From positions 19,972 through 64,845 of the forward strand of contig JAHFUI010000007.1 in NCBI GenBank assembly GCA_023265175.1: a stretch of DNA of 44,874 nucleotides, read 5' to 3'. The notes below the pieces were generated by a model. That model saw nothing but the letters and a program-made list of their open reading frames with translations, had not been told where the DNA came from and did no database searches. Shown piece by piece: positions 1-7,417 of the stretch. How positions within the stretch are numbered: position 1 is the stretch's first letter; each line of letters starts with the position of its first letter. Source of the stretch: Acidobacteriota bacterium. GTDB taxonomy: Bacteria > Acidobacteriota > Vicinamibacteria > Vicinamibacterales > CAVVIG01. The position numbers and the translations under genes are program-made.

Positions 1-136
1 ACAAGCGCTGGTTCTCTTCCGCCGTACGCGCCTGATCCGCCTTCATGCGGTCGACCATCGCGACAAGAAGCTTCACCTTCTCCTCCAGACGGTCGATCGG
101 TTCGAGCTCCACACCGCGAGTCGCTGTCTTCGCCAT
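1..136 (-). CDS. Coiled-coil protein, ZapB-like, N-terminal part
   Basis: The gene starts at an ATG 15 bases after the pheT stop and runs off the window edge, so only 45 residues are seen. A GAGGA Shine-Dalgarno lies 6 bases before the ATG. The visible part is rich in Lys, Glu and Leu with heptad-like spacing (VELEPIDRLEEKVKLLVAM), as in small coiled-coil division proteins. A ZapB-like gene followed by zapA downstream of pheT is a common bacterial order, which is the main reason for the name. The C-terminus is missing, so another short coiled-coil protein is possible. It is probably co-transcribed with pheS-pheT. Confidence 0.55.
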   Translation of the reverse strand, partial: MAKTATRGVELEPIDRLEEKVKLLVAMVDRMKADQARTAEENQRL

Positions 137-151
137 AGCTGATCCTCGCAT

Positions 152-2233
152 CTATCTCTGAACCGCTGCGTGCTCTCGCACGAGGCTCGCCAGAATCGTG
201 TCGACGCTCGCCTGAGCTTCCGCGTCAGTCAGCGTGCGATCCGCGGCCTGAAACGTCATCCTCACCGACACGCTGACGGCGCCGTCCGGAATCCCTTTTC
301 CGTGATAGCGGTCGAAGAACGTGATGCCGGCCAGCGGCGCCGGCGCCTTTTCTCCGGCGGCCTGAATGGTGCCACGAATGATCTCCGCAGGCAAGGTGTC
401 GGCGACGACGATCGACAGATCGCGGACAACGAAGGGATGCCGCGGCAACGGCCTGACCGCCTCCGTCGTCTCGATGCGGGCGCGCCACATGGCATCGAGG
501 TTCAACTCGGCGACGAACAACTGATCCTGCTGCGGCAGGCCTCGTGCATCGGCGAGGTCGGCAGTGATCCGCCCCATCACACCGAGAATTGGCGCGGACC
601 CGTTTGCCGACGCCGCGACGATCCGAGCCGCCTGTCCCGGCACGAGGAACGCCTCATGGCACGGCTCGAAGCGCGGCATCACGCCGAGTGCTCCGCACAC
701 CCGCTCGACGATGCCCTTGACGTCGAAGAAGTCGATCGCGCGCGGGCTATCCGACCAGTGGACTGCGGCCGTGGAGCCGGTCCAGGCCACGCCGACGGCT
801 CGTGTTTCACCGTGGCCTGAGAAACGCGTCCCGACTTCAAACAGCCCGACGTCATCGGCGCCGTGGCGTCGATTGTGCGCGACGGCGTCGAGGAGACCGG
901 GGATCAACGACGGCCGCAACGTATCGAATTTGGCAGACAGTGGATTGGCGATGCCAATCGGTCTGTCACTGCCGGCGGCCGCGAACGGCTCGGCCGCGTG
1001 TGCCTCGATGAATCCAAACGTGACCGCTTCCGACAAGCCGGCCGCCGTCATCACGCGGCGGACCAGTTGATCGCGGGAAATACGCGGATCGGGCGCGGCC
1101 GCCGGAGCCGTGACGACCGGAAAGGTCGCCGGCAACTTGTCGAAGCCGAAATGCCGTCCCACTTCTTCAATGAGATCGACTTCGCGCAGCAGATCGACCC
1201 GAAAGGTGGGGGGCGACGCGTCCCATCCGTCAGCGGCGGCGTCCACGGCGAGGCCCAGCGTGCGGAGAATTCTTTCGACCTCCCGATCCGGCACCGTCGC
1301 GCCCAGGAGCGTGGCGAGCCGAACGCGCCTCATATGGATCCGAGCCGGTTCGCGCCTTCGTGGGTACACATCGATGAGGGGTCCAACGATCCGGCCGGCA
1401 CCGATCCGATCCATCAGCGCGCCAATCCGCTGGAGGGCGATCGCCGGCACGTTGCAGTCGGCGCCACGCTCGAACCGTGACGAGGCCTCCGTCTTCAGGC
1501 CGAGCCGCTTGCTCGTGCGCCGAACCGACGCCGGTTTGAAGTATGCGCTCTCAAACGCCACGATTCGTGTCGTCGGCGACACCTCGGCGCGCGCGCCGCC
1601 CATCACGCCGGCCACCGCCTGTGGGCGATCGCGATCGGCGATGACCAGCATGTCGGCGTCCAGCGTGCGATTGATGCCGTCCAGGGTCGTGATCGCTTCT
1701 CCAGGACTCGCGCGCCTGACGCGAATCTCGGCACCGGCCAGCTTCTCGAGATCGAAGGCGTGTGTAGGATGGCCGAGCTCGAGCAGCACGTAATTGGTGA
1801 TGTCGACGATCGCGCTGATGGGACGCACGCCAGCGGCCTGAAGCCGTGCCGTCATCCAGGCCGGCGACTTGACGCCGGTCGCCTCGGCGACGGCAGCCGC
1901 ATACCGCGGACACAACTCATCGTCGGCGATCGTGACGCTCAGGCGATCCGACATGCCGGTCGTGATCGGTTTGAGCTGAATTTTCGCGCCATCCTCGGAC
2001 GAGGGAAGCGTGATCGGTCGATCGTAGAGCGTCGCCACCTCGCGGGCCAATCCGACGACGCTCAGGCAGTCGGGCCGGTTCGCGGTGACCTCGACGTCAA
2101 TCACGGCGTCGCCGTCGCCAAGCGGTTCGATGGCGGCCACTTCGAATCCGCGAAGGTCCAGCCCGCCGGCGATCTCCTCGGCGGAAGCGGTCACCTCGAC
2201 GAAGTCACGTAACCACGAAACCAGCAGACGCAT
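152..2233 (-). CDS. pheT: Phenylalanine--tRNA ligase beta subunit, short form
   Basis: This is the beta subunit of the cytoplasmic alpha2-beta2 enzyme that charges tRNA-Phe. I start it at the ATG giving MRLLVSWLRDF, the conserved family N-terminus, not at an in-frame ATG six codons upstream that lies outside the family. The B3/B4 editing region (about residues 110-260), B5 domain (about 300-370), the synthetase-like core and the C-terminal anticodon-binding FDX-ACB domain (about 600-692) can all be followed. It is 693 residues, against about 795-805 in E. coli or B. subtilis. The difference is the N-terminal EMAP/tRNA_bind OB-fold, which is absent: the chain goes straight from the first strand (FEVAAIEPLG) to the B1 motif (TANRPDCLSVVGLAREVA). 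It follows pheS across a repeat-filled gap. Confidence 0.95.
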   Translation of the reverse strand: MRLLVSWLRDFVEVTASAEEIAGGLDLRGFEVAAIEPLGDGDAVIDVEVTANRPDCLSVVGLAREVATLYDRPITLPSSEDGAKIQLKPITTGMSDRLSVTIADDELCPRYAAAVAEATGVKSPAWMTARLQAAGVRPISAIVDITNYVLLELGHPTHAFDLEKLAGAEIRVRRASPGEAITTLDGINRTLDADMLVIADRDRPQAVAGVMGGARAEVSPTTRIVAFESAYFKPASVRRTSKRLGLKTEASSRFERGADCNVPAIALQRIGALMDRIGAGRIVGPLIDVYPRRREPARIHMRRVRLATLLGATVPDREVERILRTLGLAVDAAADGWDASPPTFRVDLLREVDLIEEVGRHFGFDKLPATFPVVTAPAAAPDPRISRDQLVRRVMTAAGLSEAVTFGFIEAHAAEPFAAAGSDRPIGIANPLSAKFDTLRPSLIPGLLDAVAHNRRHGADDVGLFEVGTRFSGHGETRAVGVAWTGSTAAVHWSDSPRAIDFFDVKGIVERVCGALGVMPRFEPCHEAFLVPGQAARIVAASANGSAPILGVMGRITADLADARGLPQQDQLFVAELNLDAMWRARIETTEAVRPLPRHPFVVRDLSIVVADTLPAEIIRGTIQAAGEKAPAPLAGITFFDRYHGKGIPDGAVSVSVRMTFQAADRTLTDAEAQASVDTILASLVREHAAVQR

Positions 2234-2240
2234 CTGTTCT

Positions 2241-2310
2241 CTGAACCACAAAGGTCACAAAGGTCACAAAGGCCCCTTTCTTTGTGCGCGTTGTGAGCTT
2301 CGTGGTTCCC
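2241..2310. repeat. Family A hairpin repeat between pheS and pheT
   Basis: The left arm carries CCACAAAGG followed by two copies of TCACAAAGG. The right arm (2274-2310) carries the reverse sense CTTTGTG and CTTCGTGGTTC. The arms can pair into a long imperfect stem. The repeat fills the whole pheS-pheT gap and ends on the first base of the pheS stop codon. Confidence 0.85.
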
Positions 2311-3371
2311 TAGTACGGAAACTGCTCCAGAAACCTCAAGTCGTTTTCGTAAAACAACCGGATATCCTCGACCTGATACCGCAGGATCGCGATCCGTTCG
2401 ATGCCGATGCCCCACGCGAAGCCGGTGTTGCGCTCAGCGTCGTAGCCGACGGCCTCGAAGACCGCCGGATGAACCATGCCGCATCCCCCGATCTCGATCC
2501 ACCCGGTCTTCTTGCACATCGCGCAGCCGGCGCCCTCACACTGCCAGCAACTGAGGTCGATTTCAGCGCTCGGTTCGGTGTACGGAAAGAAGCTCGGACG
2601 AAACCGCACGCGGACCGTCGGTGAAAACATCTGGCGGGCAAATGCGAGCAGCGTGCCTTTGAGGTCCGCAAGCGAGAGTCCTTCCCCCACGGCGAGCCCC
2701 TCGATCTGTCCGAACGCGGGCGAGTGCGTCAGATCGAGATCGTCGCGACGATACACGCGGCCGGGCACCACGATGCGAATCGGCGGCGCGTGCGCCTGCA
2801 TGTAGCGGATCTGCATCGACGAGGTGTGCGTACGCAGCAGCGTGCGATGGTCGGCGGGCGAGTCGCCGGGGATGGGCGATGCGAGATACAGCGTGTCCTG
2901 CATGTCGCGCGCCGGATGCTCCGCCGGCATGTTGAGTGCGTCGAAGCAGTGCCACTCGTCCTCGACTTCCGGCCCTTCGACAACCGCGAAGCCCATGCGC
3001 GTGAAGATTTCCTCGAGCCGGTCGCGGACAAGCGTCAGCGGATGGCGATGGCCCAGCCGCGGCGCACGGCCGGGGAGCGTGACGTCGATTCCTTGTAGAC
3101 CGACAACAACCGCCTCGGCCTGCTGGTACCCAAGCCAGATCTCCTCAATGGCTTTTTTCAGTTCATTCGCCCAGCGCCCGATTTGCTTCTTCTGATCGGG
3201 GGGCGCGGTCGCGATCATCTGCATCCATGCCGCAACGACGCCGCTCTTGCGGCCGAGAAAACGATCGCGAACCGTCTGTCGGTCCCGAGTCGACTTCGCC
3301 TGCGCCAGTTCCGCATCGAACTGTGCGACAAGCTGCCGGACCGAATCGCTGCTTGGAAGGATGTCAGTCAT
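2310..3371 (-). CDS. pheS: Phenylalanine--tRNA ligase alpha subunit
   Basis: This is the catalytic alpha subunit of phenylalanyl-tRNA synthetase, 353 residues, normal length. The N-terminal coiled-coil arm is followed by the class II core. Motif 2 is FRPSFFPYTEPSAEIDL (about 257-273) and motif 3 is GFAWGIGIERIAILRY (about 317-332). Between them, four cysteines (C275, C278, C283, C286) in a C-x2-C-x4-C-x2-C arrangement form a small zinc-ribbon-like insertion known from many bacterial PheS proteins. The usual MFHQ before the EGL motif reads AFGQ here. The start codon lies inside a GTCAGTC-type repeat and no Shine-Dalgarno is visible. It sits between rplT and pheT, as in many bacteria. Confidence 0.95.
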   Translation of the reverse strand: MTDILPSSDSVRQLVAQFDAELAQAKSTRDRQTVRDRFLGRKSGVVAAWMQMIATAPPDQKKQIGRWANELKKAIEEIWLGYQQAEAVVVGLQGIDVTLPGRAPRLGHRHPLTLVRDRLEEIFTRMGFAVVEGPEVEDEWHCFDALNMPAEHPARDMQDTLYLASPIPGDSPADHRTLLRTHTSSMQIRYMQAHAPPIRIVVPGRVYRRDDLDLTHSPAFGQIEGLAVGEGLSLADLKGTLLAFARQMFSPTVRVRFRPSFFPYTEPSAEIDLSCWQCEGAGCAMCKKTGWIEIGGCGMVHPAVFEAVGYDAERNTGFAWGIGIERIAILRYQVEDIRLFYENDLRFLEQFPY

Positions 3372-3475
3372 CAGTCGTCAGTCACGTCGCGTCGACGATT
3401 CGTCGGCGATTCTGCACTCTTGACTGTCGGCTGTCGACTGTTGACTGGCGACTGTTGACTGTCGACTGGCGACTG
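3364..3475. repeat. Family B repeat between rplT and pheS
   Basis: The block consists of variants of GTCGACTG, GGCGACTG and TCAGTCGTCAGTC and runs from the pheS start codon to the rplT stop codon. It occupies the entire gap. The same motif recurs at 16058-16315 and 27944-27987. Confidence 0.85.
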
Positions 3476-3847
3476 TTACGCGCGGGCTGCGGTTTTTGCT
3501 GCAGCCTTGGCCTGCTTGGCGAGTGTGGCAAACGCCTCGGGGCTCGAGATGGCGAGCTCCGACAGGTTCTTGCGATCGAGCGTCACGCCGGCGTTCTTGA
3601 GGCCGTTGATGAACTGCCCGTAGGTGAGGCCGTGCTCGCGCGCGGCGGCGTTGATGCGGACGACCCACAGCCGCCGAAAATCGCGCTTCTTGCGGCGGCG
3701 GCCGACGAACGCATATTTGAGCGCCGTGTCGACCGATTCCTTCGCGGCGCGATACAGCTTGCTCTTGTTGGCGTAATACCCCTTCGCCAGGCCAAGCAGC
3801 TTCTTTCGCTTGGCGCGTCGAACGGCTCCTCTTTTTACGCGTGGCAT
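3476..3847 (-). CDS. rplT: Large ribosomal subunit protein bL20
   Basis: This is ribosomal protein bL20, which binds 23S rRNA early in 50S assembly. It has 123 residues, slightly longer than the usual 117-119. The very basic N-terminal extension ([18 protein letters not shown]) and the globular C-terminal domain with [19 protein letters not shown] are diagnostic. The C-terminus has a short Ala/Lys extension. It lies 23 bases after rpmI in the standard infC-rpmI-rplT order. In E. coli and B. subtilis this operon is autoregulated by bL20 or transcript leader structures; I see no clear equivalent in the short gaps here. Confidence 0.97.
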   Translation of the reverse strand: MPRVKRGAVRRAKRKKLLGLAKGYYANKSKLYRAAKESVDTALKYAFVGRRRKKRDFRRLWVVRINAAAREHGLTYGQFINGLKNAGVTLDRKNLSELAISSPEAFATLAKQAKAAAKTAARA

Positions 3848-3870
3848 TTCCAGCTCCTATTCTGCATTTC

Positions 3871-4068
3871 TCATTTGTAGGGAAGCATCCGCGCGATCTT
3901 GCGTGCGTCGACGTCGGCGACCGTCGTCGTCCCGCGCAGACCCCGCTTCCGCTTCGTCGTCTTGCTGCTCAGGATGTGCTGTTTGAACGCCTTGCCTCGC
4001 AGAAACTTCCCGTTCTTGGTCCGCTTGAAGCGCTTGGCGGCGCCGCGGTGGGTCTTCAGTTTCGGCAT
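3871..4068 (-). CDS. rpmI: Large ribosomal subunit protein bL35
   Basis: This is ribosomal protein bL35, 65 residues, standard size. The sequence [17 protein letters not shown] is the family signature, followed by the [21 protein letters not shown] region. It is part of the infC-rpmI-rplT operon, 72 bases downstream of infC and 23 bases upstream of rplT. The infC-rpmI gap holds a degenerate family A repeat. Confidence 0.97.
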   Translation of the reverse strand: MPKLKTHRGAAKRFKRTKNGKFLRGKAFKQHILSSKTTKRKRGLRGTTTVADVDARKIARMLPYK

Positions 4069-4103
4069 GTTCTTGGATTCCTCCGCTGAGTCACCAGCTT
4101 AGT

Positions 4104-4132
4104 CACCACCAAGGACACGATCCATTGTGGTG
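4104..4132. repeat. Degenerate family A repeat in the infC-rpmI gap
   Basis: The sequence reads CACCACCAAGGACAC, then ATTGTGGTG. This is a short decayed member of the CACAAAGG/GGACAC family whose ends (CACCA and TGGTG) can pair. Confidence 0.5.
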
Positions 4133-4140
4133 AACGTCCT

Positions 4141-4719
4141 TTATCTCCCTGCCGGCGCGGCCGCCGGTTTCGCGCGACCGCCCGTTTGCGGCCGGCGCGT
4201 CAGGATCGTGTGCATCTGGTTGCCTTCCATCCGCGGCATCGTTTCCGCGATGGCGACCTCGGCCAGCTCGCCGACGAGCCGCTCGAGAATCCGCCGCCCG
4301 ATCTCGGGGTGCGCCATCTCGCGGCCGCGGAAGAAGATCGTCGCCTTGACCTTGTCGCCGTCATCGAGGAAGCGCTCGATGTGCTTCTTCTTGAACTGAT
4401 AGTCGTGCTCGTCGACTTTCGGGCGGAACTTGATCTCCTTGACCTCGATCACCTTCTGATGGCGCCGGGCCTCCCGCGCCCGCTTCTGCTCCTGGTACTG
4501 GTATTTGCCGAAATCCATGATGCGGCAGACGGGCGGGACGGCGGTCGGCGAGATTTCGACCAGGTCGAGCCCTTTCTGCTTCGCGATCGCCAGCGCCTGC
4601 GGCGGCGGCATGATCCCGAGCTGTTCGCCGCTGTCGTCGATGACGCGGATTTCCCGGACACGGATGCGTTCGTTGACGCGCGTTCGGTCGTCACGGCGGG
4701 GACTTCTATCGAAAGCGAT
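4141..4719 (-). CDS. infC: Translation initiation factor IF-3, AUC start
   Basis: IF-3 binds the 30S subunit, prevents subunit joining and checks start-codon pairing. The first in-frame ATG would begin at [10 protein letters not shown] and cut off the conserved N-terminal segment. The reading frame continues upstream through [16 protein letters not shown], which matches the IF-3 N-domain. The only well-placed start is an ATC with a perfect AGGAGG (4725-4730) exactly 5 bases away, 24 bases after the thrS stop. That gives 192 residues. Rare AUU/AUC starts on infC are known and allow IF-3 to repress its own synthesis, so such autoregulation is likely. The C-terminal domain ([16 protein letters not shown]) is intact, with a short Pro/Ala tail. 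Confidence 0.93.
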   Translation of the reverse strand: MAFDRSPRRDDRTRVNERIRVREIRVIDDSGEQLGIMPPPQALAIAKQKGLDLVEISPTAVPPVCRIMDFGKYQYQEQKRAREARRHQKVIEVKEIKFRPKVDEHDYQFKKKHIERFLDDGDKVKATIFFRGREMAHPEIGRRILERLVGELAEVAIAETMPRMEGNQMHTILTRRPQTGGRAKPAAAPAGR

Positions 4720-4742
4720 AAATACCTCCTCGAAGGCGTGTG

Positions 4743-6686
4743 TTACGCGGCGACGCCGGATTCGCCGCCCTTGCGGGCGATCTCATCACGGGTGGCTCCG
4801 ATGAACGCCGCGATCGTGCTGGCCCCCTGATCGCCGCCCGCGCGCGTGCGCACCGACAGGGTCCCGTCGGCACTTTCACGATCGCCCACTACCAACATAT
4901 ACGGGATCTTCTGCAGTTGGGCCTCCCGGATCTTATATCCAATTGTTTCCTGCCGCTCGTCGAGCACGGCGCGGAGTCCGGCGGCCGTCAACTGATCGCG
5001 GATCGATGCCGCGTACCTCAGGTGCCGGTCGGAGATCGGGAGCACGACGGTCTGCACCGGCGCCAGCCAGAGCGGAAACGCCCCGGCATAGTGCTCGATC
5101 AGAATTGCGATGAAGCGCTCGAAGCTGCCGAAGATGGCACGGTGGATGACCACCGGCCGATGCTCGGTGTTGTCGGCGCCGACGTACGTGAGATCGAAGC
5201 GCTGCGGGATCTGGTAATCGAGCTGGATCGTCGCGCACTGCCACTTGCGGCCGATGGCGTCGGTGACGTCGAAGTCGATCTTCGGACCGTAGAAGTTACC
5301 GCCGCCTGCGTCCAGCGTGTAGGTCTGGCCAGCCTTTTCGAGCGCCGACCGCAGTTGGGCCTCGGCGTGGTCCCACGTCGCATCTTCACCCAAACGGTCG
5401 TCAGGCCGCGTGGCCAGCTTGGCGTGGAAGGTCAGACCCAGGTCATCGTAGACGCGCTGCACGAGACGGAGCAGCCGGTCCACTTCGTCGCCAATCTGAT
5501 CTTCGGTGACGAAGCAGTGCGCATCGTCCTGCGCGAACTGCCGGACGCGGGTCAGTCCAGAAAGCACGCCCGACGCTTCGTTCCGATGCAGCGGCGTCTG
5601 CTCGTGGAAGCGGAGCGGCAGATCGCGGTAGCTCCGCACCTCGCTCGCGAAGACGAGCATGTGGCCGGGGCAGTTCATCGCCTTCATCCCCATCTGCTCG
5701 TTCTCGGATTCGATGAGGAACATGTTCTGCCGATAGTGCTGCCAGTGGCCGGACGTCTCCCAGAGCGCCTTGTTGAAGATGAGCGGGGTCTTGAGCTCGA
5801 CGTAGCCGGCCGGGAAGAGGACGTCGCGCATGTAGTTCGCCAGCGTGTTGTAGAGCGTCGTGCCCTTGTCGAGCCAGAACGCCGCGCCCGGCGCCCACTG
5901 GTGGAACGTGAACAGGCCAAGCTCGCGGCCGAGCTTCCGGTGGTCGCGCTTCTTCGCCTCTTCGATTTGCGTGAGGTAGGCCTTCAGGTCCTTGTCGGAA
6001 AAGAACGCGGTGCCATAGATGCGCTGCATCGGCTGGTTGCGCGCGTCGCCCTTCCAGTACGCGTTCGACGTATTCAGGAGCTTGAATGCCTTCAGCCTGC
6101 CGGTCGACGGGACGTGCGGTCCGACGCAGAAGTCGATGAAGGTGTCCGGATCCTTGATCGTGTAACAGGACACGACGGGTTGGCCTTCGGTCTTCTCGTC
6201 GATCAACTGCACCTTGAGCGGCTCGCCGCGGCGCGTGAAGAATTCCTTGGCCTTGTCGCGTGGCCACATCTGGCGCGCGTAGGGCAGATCCTGCGACGCG
6301 AGCTCCTTCATCTTCTTCTCGATGGCCTCGAGATCCTCCGGTACGAACGGGCGATCGACGATGAAGTCGTAGAAGAAGCCTTCGTCGGTGGCGGGCCCGA
6401 TGCCGCATTGCGCGCCCGGGAAGAGCTCGGTCACGGCCGCCGCCAGCAGGTGCGCGGTGCTGTGCCGATACAGCGGCAACGCCTCGAGGCTGTCCGGCGT
6501 CACGATGCGGACGGCCGCGTTGCCGACAATCGGAGACGCGAGATCGACGAGCTGGCCGTCGACGAGGCCGGCCAGCGCCGCCTTGGCGAGGCGTGGCGAA
6601 ATACCTTCCGCTACCTCGCGCACAGAGGTTCCGGAGGGCACGGAGCGGATCGATCCATCAGGCAGTGTGACGGTAACGTCGTTCAT
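4743..6686 (-). CDS. thrS: Threonine--tRNA ligase
   Basis: Threonyl-tRNA synthetase, 647 residues, normal length. The order is TGS domain (about 1-65), editing domain with the HSTAH motif (about 75), class II catalytic core and C-terminal anticodon-binding domain. The three zinc ligands that select threonine can be seen: Cys in MNCPGHM, His in QDDAHCF and His in [12 protein letters not shown]. Motif 2 is [14 protein letters not shown]. The gene begins 34 bases after tRNA-Val on the same strand and is followed directly by infC, a typical order. No Shine-Dalgarno is visible before the ATG. The opposite strand of this gene is also open for a long distance, a GC-rich codon artefact. Confidence 0.97.
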   Translation of the reverse strand: MNDVTVTLPDGSIRSVPSGTSVREVAEGISPRLAKAALAGLVDGQLVDLASPIVGNAAVRIVTPDSLEALPLYRHSTAHLLAAAVTELFPGAQCGIGPATDEGFFYDFIVDRPFVPEDLEAIEKKMKELASQDLPYARQMWPRDKAKEFFTRRGEPLKVQLIDEKTEGQPVVSCYTIKDPDTFIDFCVGPHVPSTGRLKAFKLLNTSNAYWKGDARNQPMQRIYGTAFFSDKDLKAYLTQIEEAKKRDHRKLGRELGLFTFHQWAPGAAFWLDKGTTLYNTLANYMRDVLFPAGYVELKTPLIFNKALWETSGHWQHYRQNMFLIESENEQMGMKAMNCPGHMLVFASEVRSYRDLPLRFHEQTPLHRNEASGVLSGLTRVRQFAQDDAHCFVTEDQIGDEVDRLLRLVQRVYDDLGLTFHAKLATRPDDRLGEDATWDHAEAQLRSALEKAGQTYTLDAGGGNFYGPKIDFDVTDAIGRKWQCATIQLDYQIPQRFDLTYVGADNTEHRPVVIHRAIFGSFERFIAILIEHYAGAFPLWLAPVQTVVLPISDRHLRYAASIRDQLTAAGLRAVLDERQETIGYKIREAQLQKIPYMLVVGDRESADGTLSVRTRAGGDQGASTIAAFIGATRDEIARKGGESGVAA

Positions 6687-6720
6687 TCAGCGACTGACGA
6701 AGGAGGCTGTCGGTGTTCAG

Positions 6721-6796
6721 TGGTAGGCACGGGTGGACTCGAACCACCGACCTCCTGCGTGTCAAGCAGGCGCTCTAACCTCTGAGCTACGCGCCT
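6721..6796 (-). tRNA. tRNA-Val (GAC anticodon), CCA encoded
   Basis: The cloverleaf folds completely on the minus strand. The acceptor arm is AGGCGCG with CGTGCCT (one G-T pair), discriminator A, then an encoded CCA. The D arm is GCTC/GAGC, the anticodon arm CCTGC-TTGACAC-GCAGG, and the T arm GGTGG-TTCGAGT-CCACC. The central loop bases GAC read GUC and GUU valine codons. It lies between hup and thrS. Confidence 0.95.
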
Positions 6797-6830
6797 ACAT
6801 CTAGAAAGTACAGGCGTTAGACGAACGTTC

Positions 6831-6836
6831 AGTATA
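6831..6836 (-). promoter_or_regulatory. Possible -10 box (TATACT) for tRNA-Val and thrS
   Basis: TATACT lies 34 bases upstream of the mature tRNA 5' end on the minus strand. No good -35 hexamer is present at 17 bases, where the sequence is already inside a family C repeat. The tRNA and thrS could share this promoter. Confidence 0.4.
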
Positions 6837-6843
6837 ACAGAAT

Positions 6844-6947
6844 CAGGTAATTGGATAAGCGGGTGATCGGGTAACCGGACTAAGGAATTGGCCGGCCACA
6901 GGGCAATCCGGCAATCCAATTACGCGATTACCAGATTACCCAATCCC
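6844..6947. repeat. Family C hairpin repeat between hup and tRNA-Val
   Basis: The left arm contains GGTAATTGG, GGGTGATCGGG and GGTAACCGG. The right arm contains CAATCCGG, CAATCCAATTACGCGATTACC and GATTACCC in the opposite sense. The arms can pair imperfectly. The same motif recurs at 10030-10096 as direct copies only. Confidence 0.8.
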
Positions 6948-6962
6948 CGATGCGGGGATGCC

Positions 6963-7235
6963 TTACTTGACGGCCTGCTTGAGCGCCTTGCCGGCGCTGA
7001 ATCGCGGCACGCGGCGCTTGGGAATCTTGATGGGCTCGCCGGTCTGTGGATTACGCGCGGTCCGCGCCTTGCGGTTGGAGATCTTGAACGTGCCGAACCC
7101 GACGAAGGAGACCGAGTCGCCCTTCTTCAGCGATCGGGTGACGCCGTCGATGAGCGATTCGATGGCCGCCGATGCCGCTGTCTTCGTCATCCCGGTGTCC
7201 TCGGCGATCTTGGCCACGACATCTTGTTTGTTCAT
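6963..7235 (-). CDS. hup: HU-family DNA-binding protein
   Basis: A 90-residue HU/IHF-family nucleoid protein that bends DNA non-specifically as a dimer. The start MNKQDVVAKIAEDTG follows a GGGAGG Shine-Dalgarno by 4-5 bases. The helical N-terminal half leads to the beta-arm region with FGTFKISNRKARTARNPQTG and the C-terminal IPKRRVPRFSAGKALKQAV, all typical of HU. The open frame continues upstream, but that part is not HU-like. The gene is monocistronic, with its own promoter about 90-120 bases upstream, and faces the same way as tRNA-Val and thrS. Confidence 0.95.
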   Translation of the reverse strand: MNKQDVVAKIAEDTGMTKTAASAAIESLIDGVTRSLKKGDSVSFVGFGTFKISNRKARTARNPQTGEPIKIPKRRVPRFSAGKALKQAVK

Positions 7236-7325
7236 GAATCCTCCCTGGAAAAATCGCAAAATCGCCGGACACGTTGTGTGTAGTTGGGAAGAAACCGGCG
7301 CACGCTTCGCGTGAAACGTGTTGTC

Positions 7326-7355
7326 GTTATACGCGACGGTGTGCAGGAGTGTCAA
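7326..7355 (-). promoter_or_regulatory. Sigma-70 promoter for hup
   Basis: On the minus strand a perfect -35 TTGACA (7350-7355) is followed after 18 bases by TATAAC (7326-7331). Transcription would start near 7319, giving an 84-base leader before the hup ATG. It is one of the best promoter matches in the window. Confidence 0.75.
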
Positions 7356-7417
7356 GCGGCAGCGACTGTCTATCGCGGCTTCGCAAGGAATCGATGGCGG
7401 AATGTTTCGCGTGGGCG

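Noticed and set aside
2234-2251. pheT start at the upstream ATG
   Set aside because: The six extra residues lie outside the conserved family start MRLLVSWLRDF, and the later ATG matches the family exactly.
3112-3174. Frameshift in pheS suggested by the unusual AFGQ in place of MFHQ
   Set aside because: The frame is continuous and motifs 2 and 3 are intact, so this is a substitution only.
4740-6785. Very long open frame on the plus strand opposite thrS
   Set aside because: It is the antisense shadow of a clear thrS gene; the translation is Arg/Glu/Leu-rich with no family motif, as expected from GC-rich codons. The same holds for long frames opposite acnA and the M16 genes.
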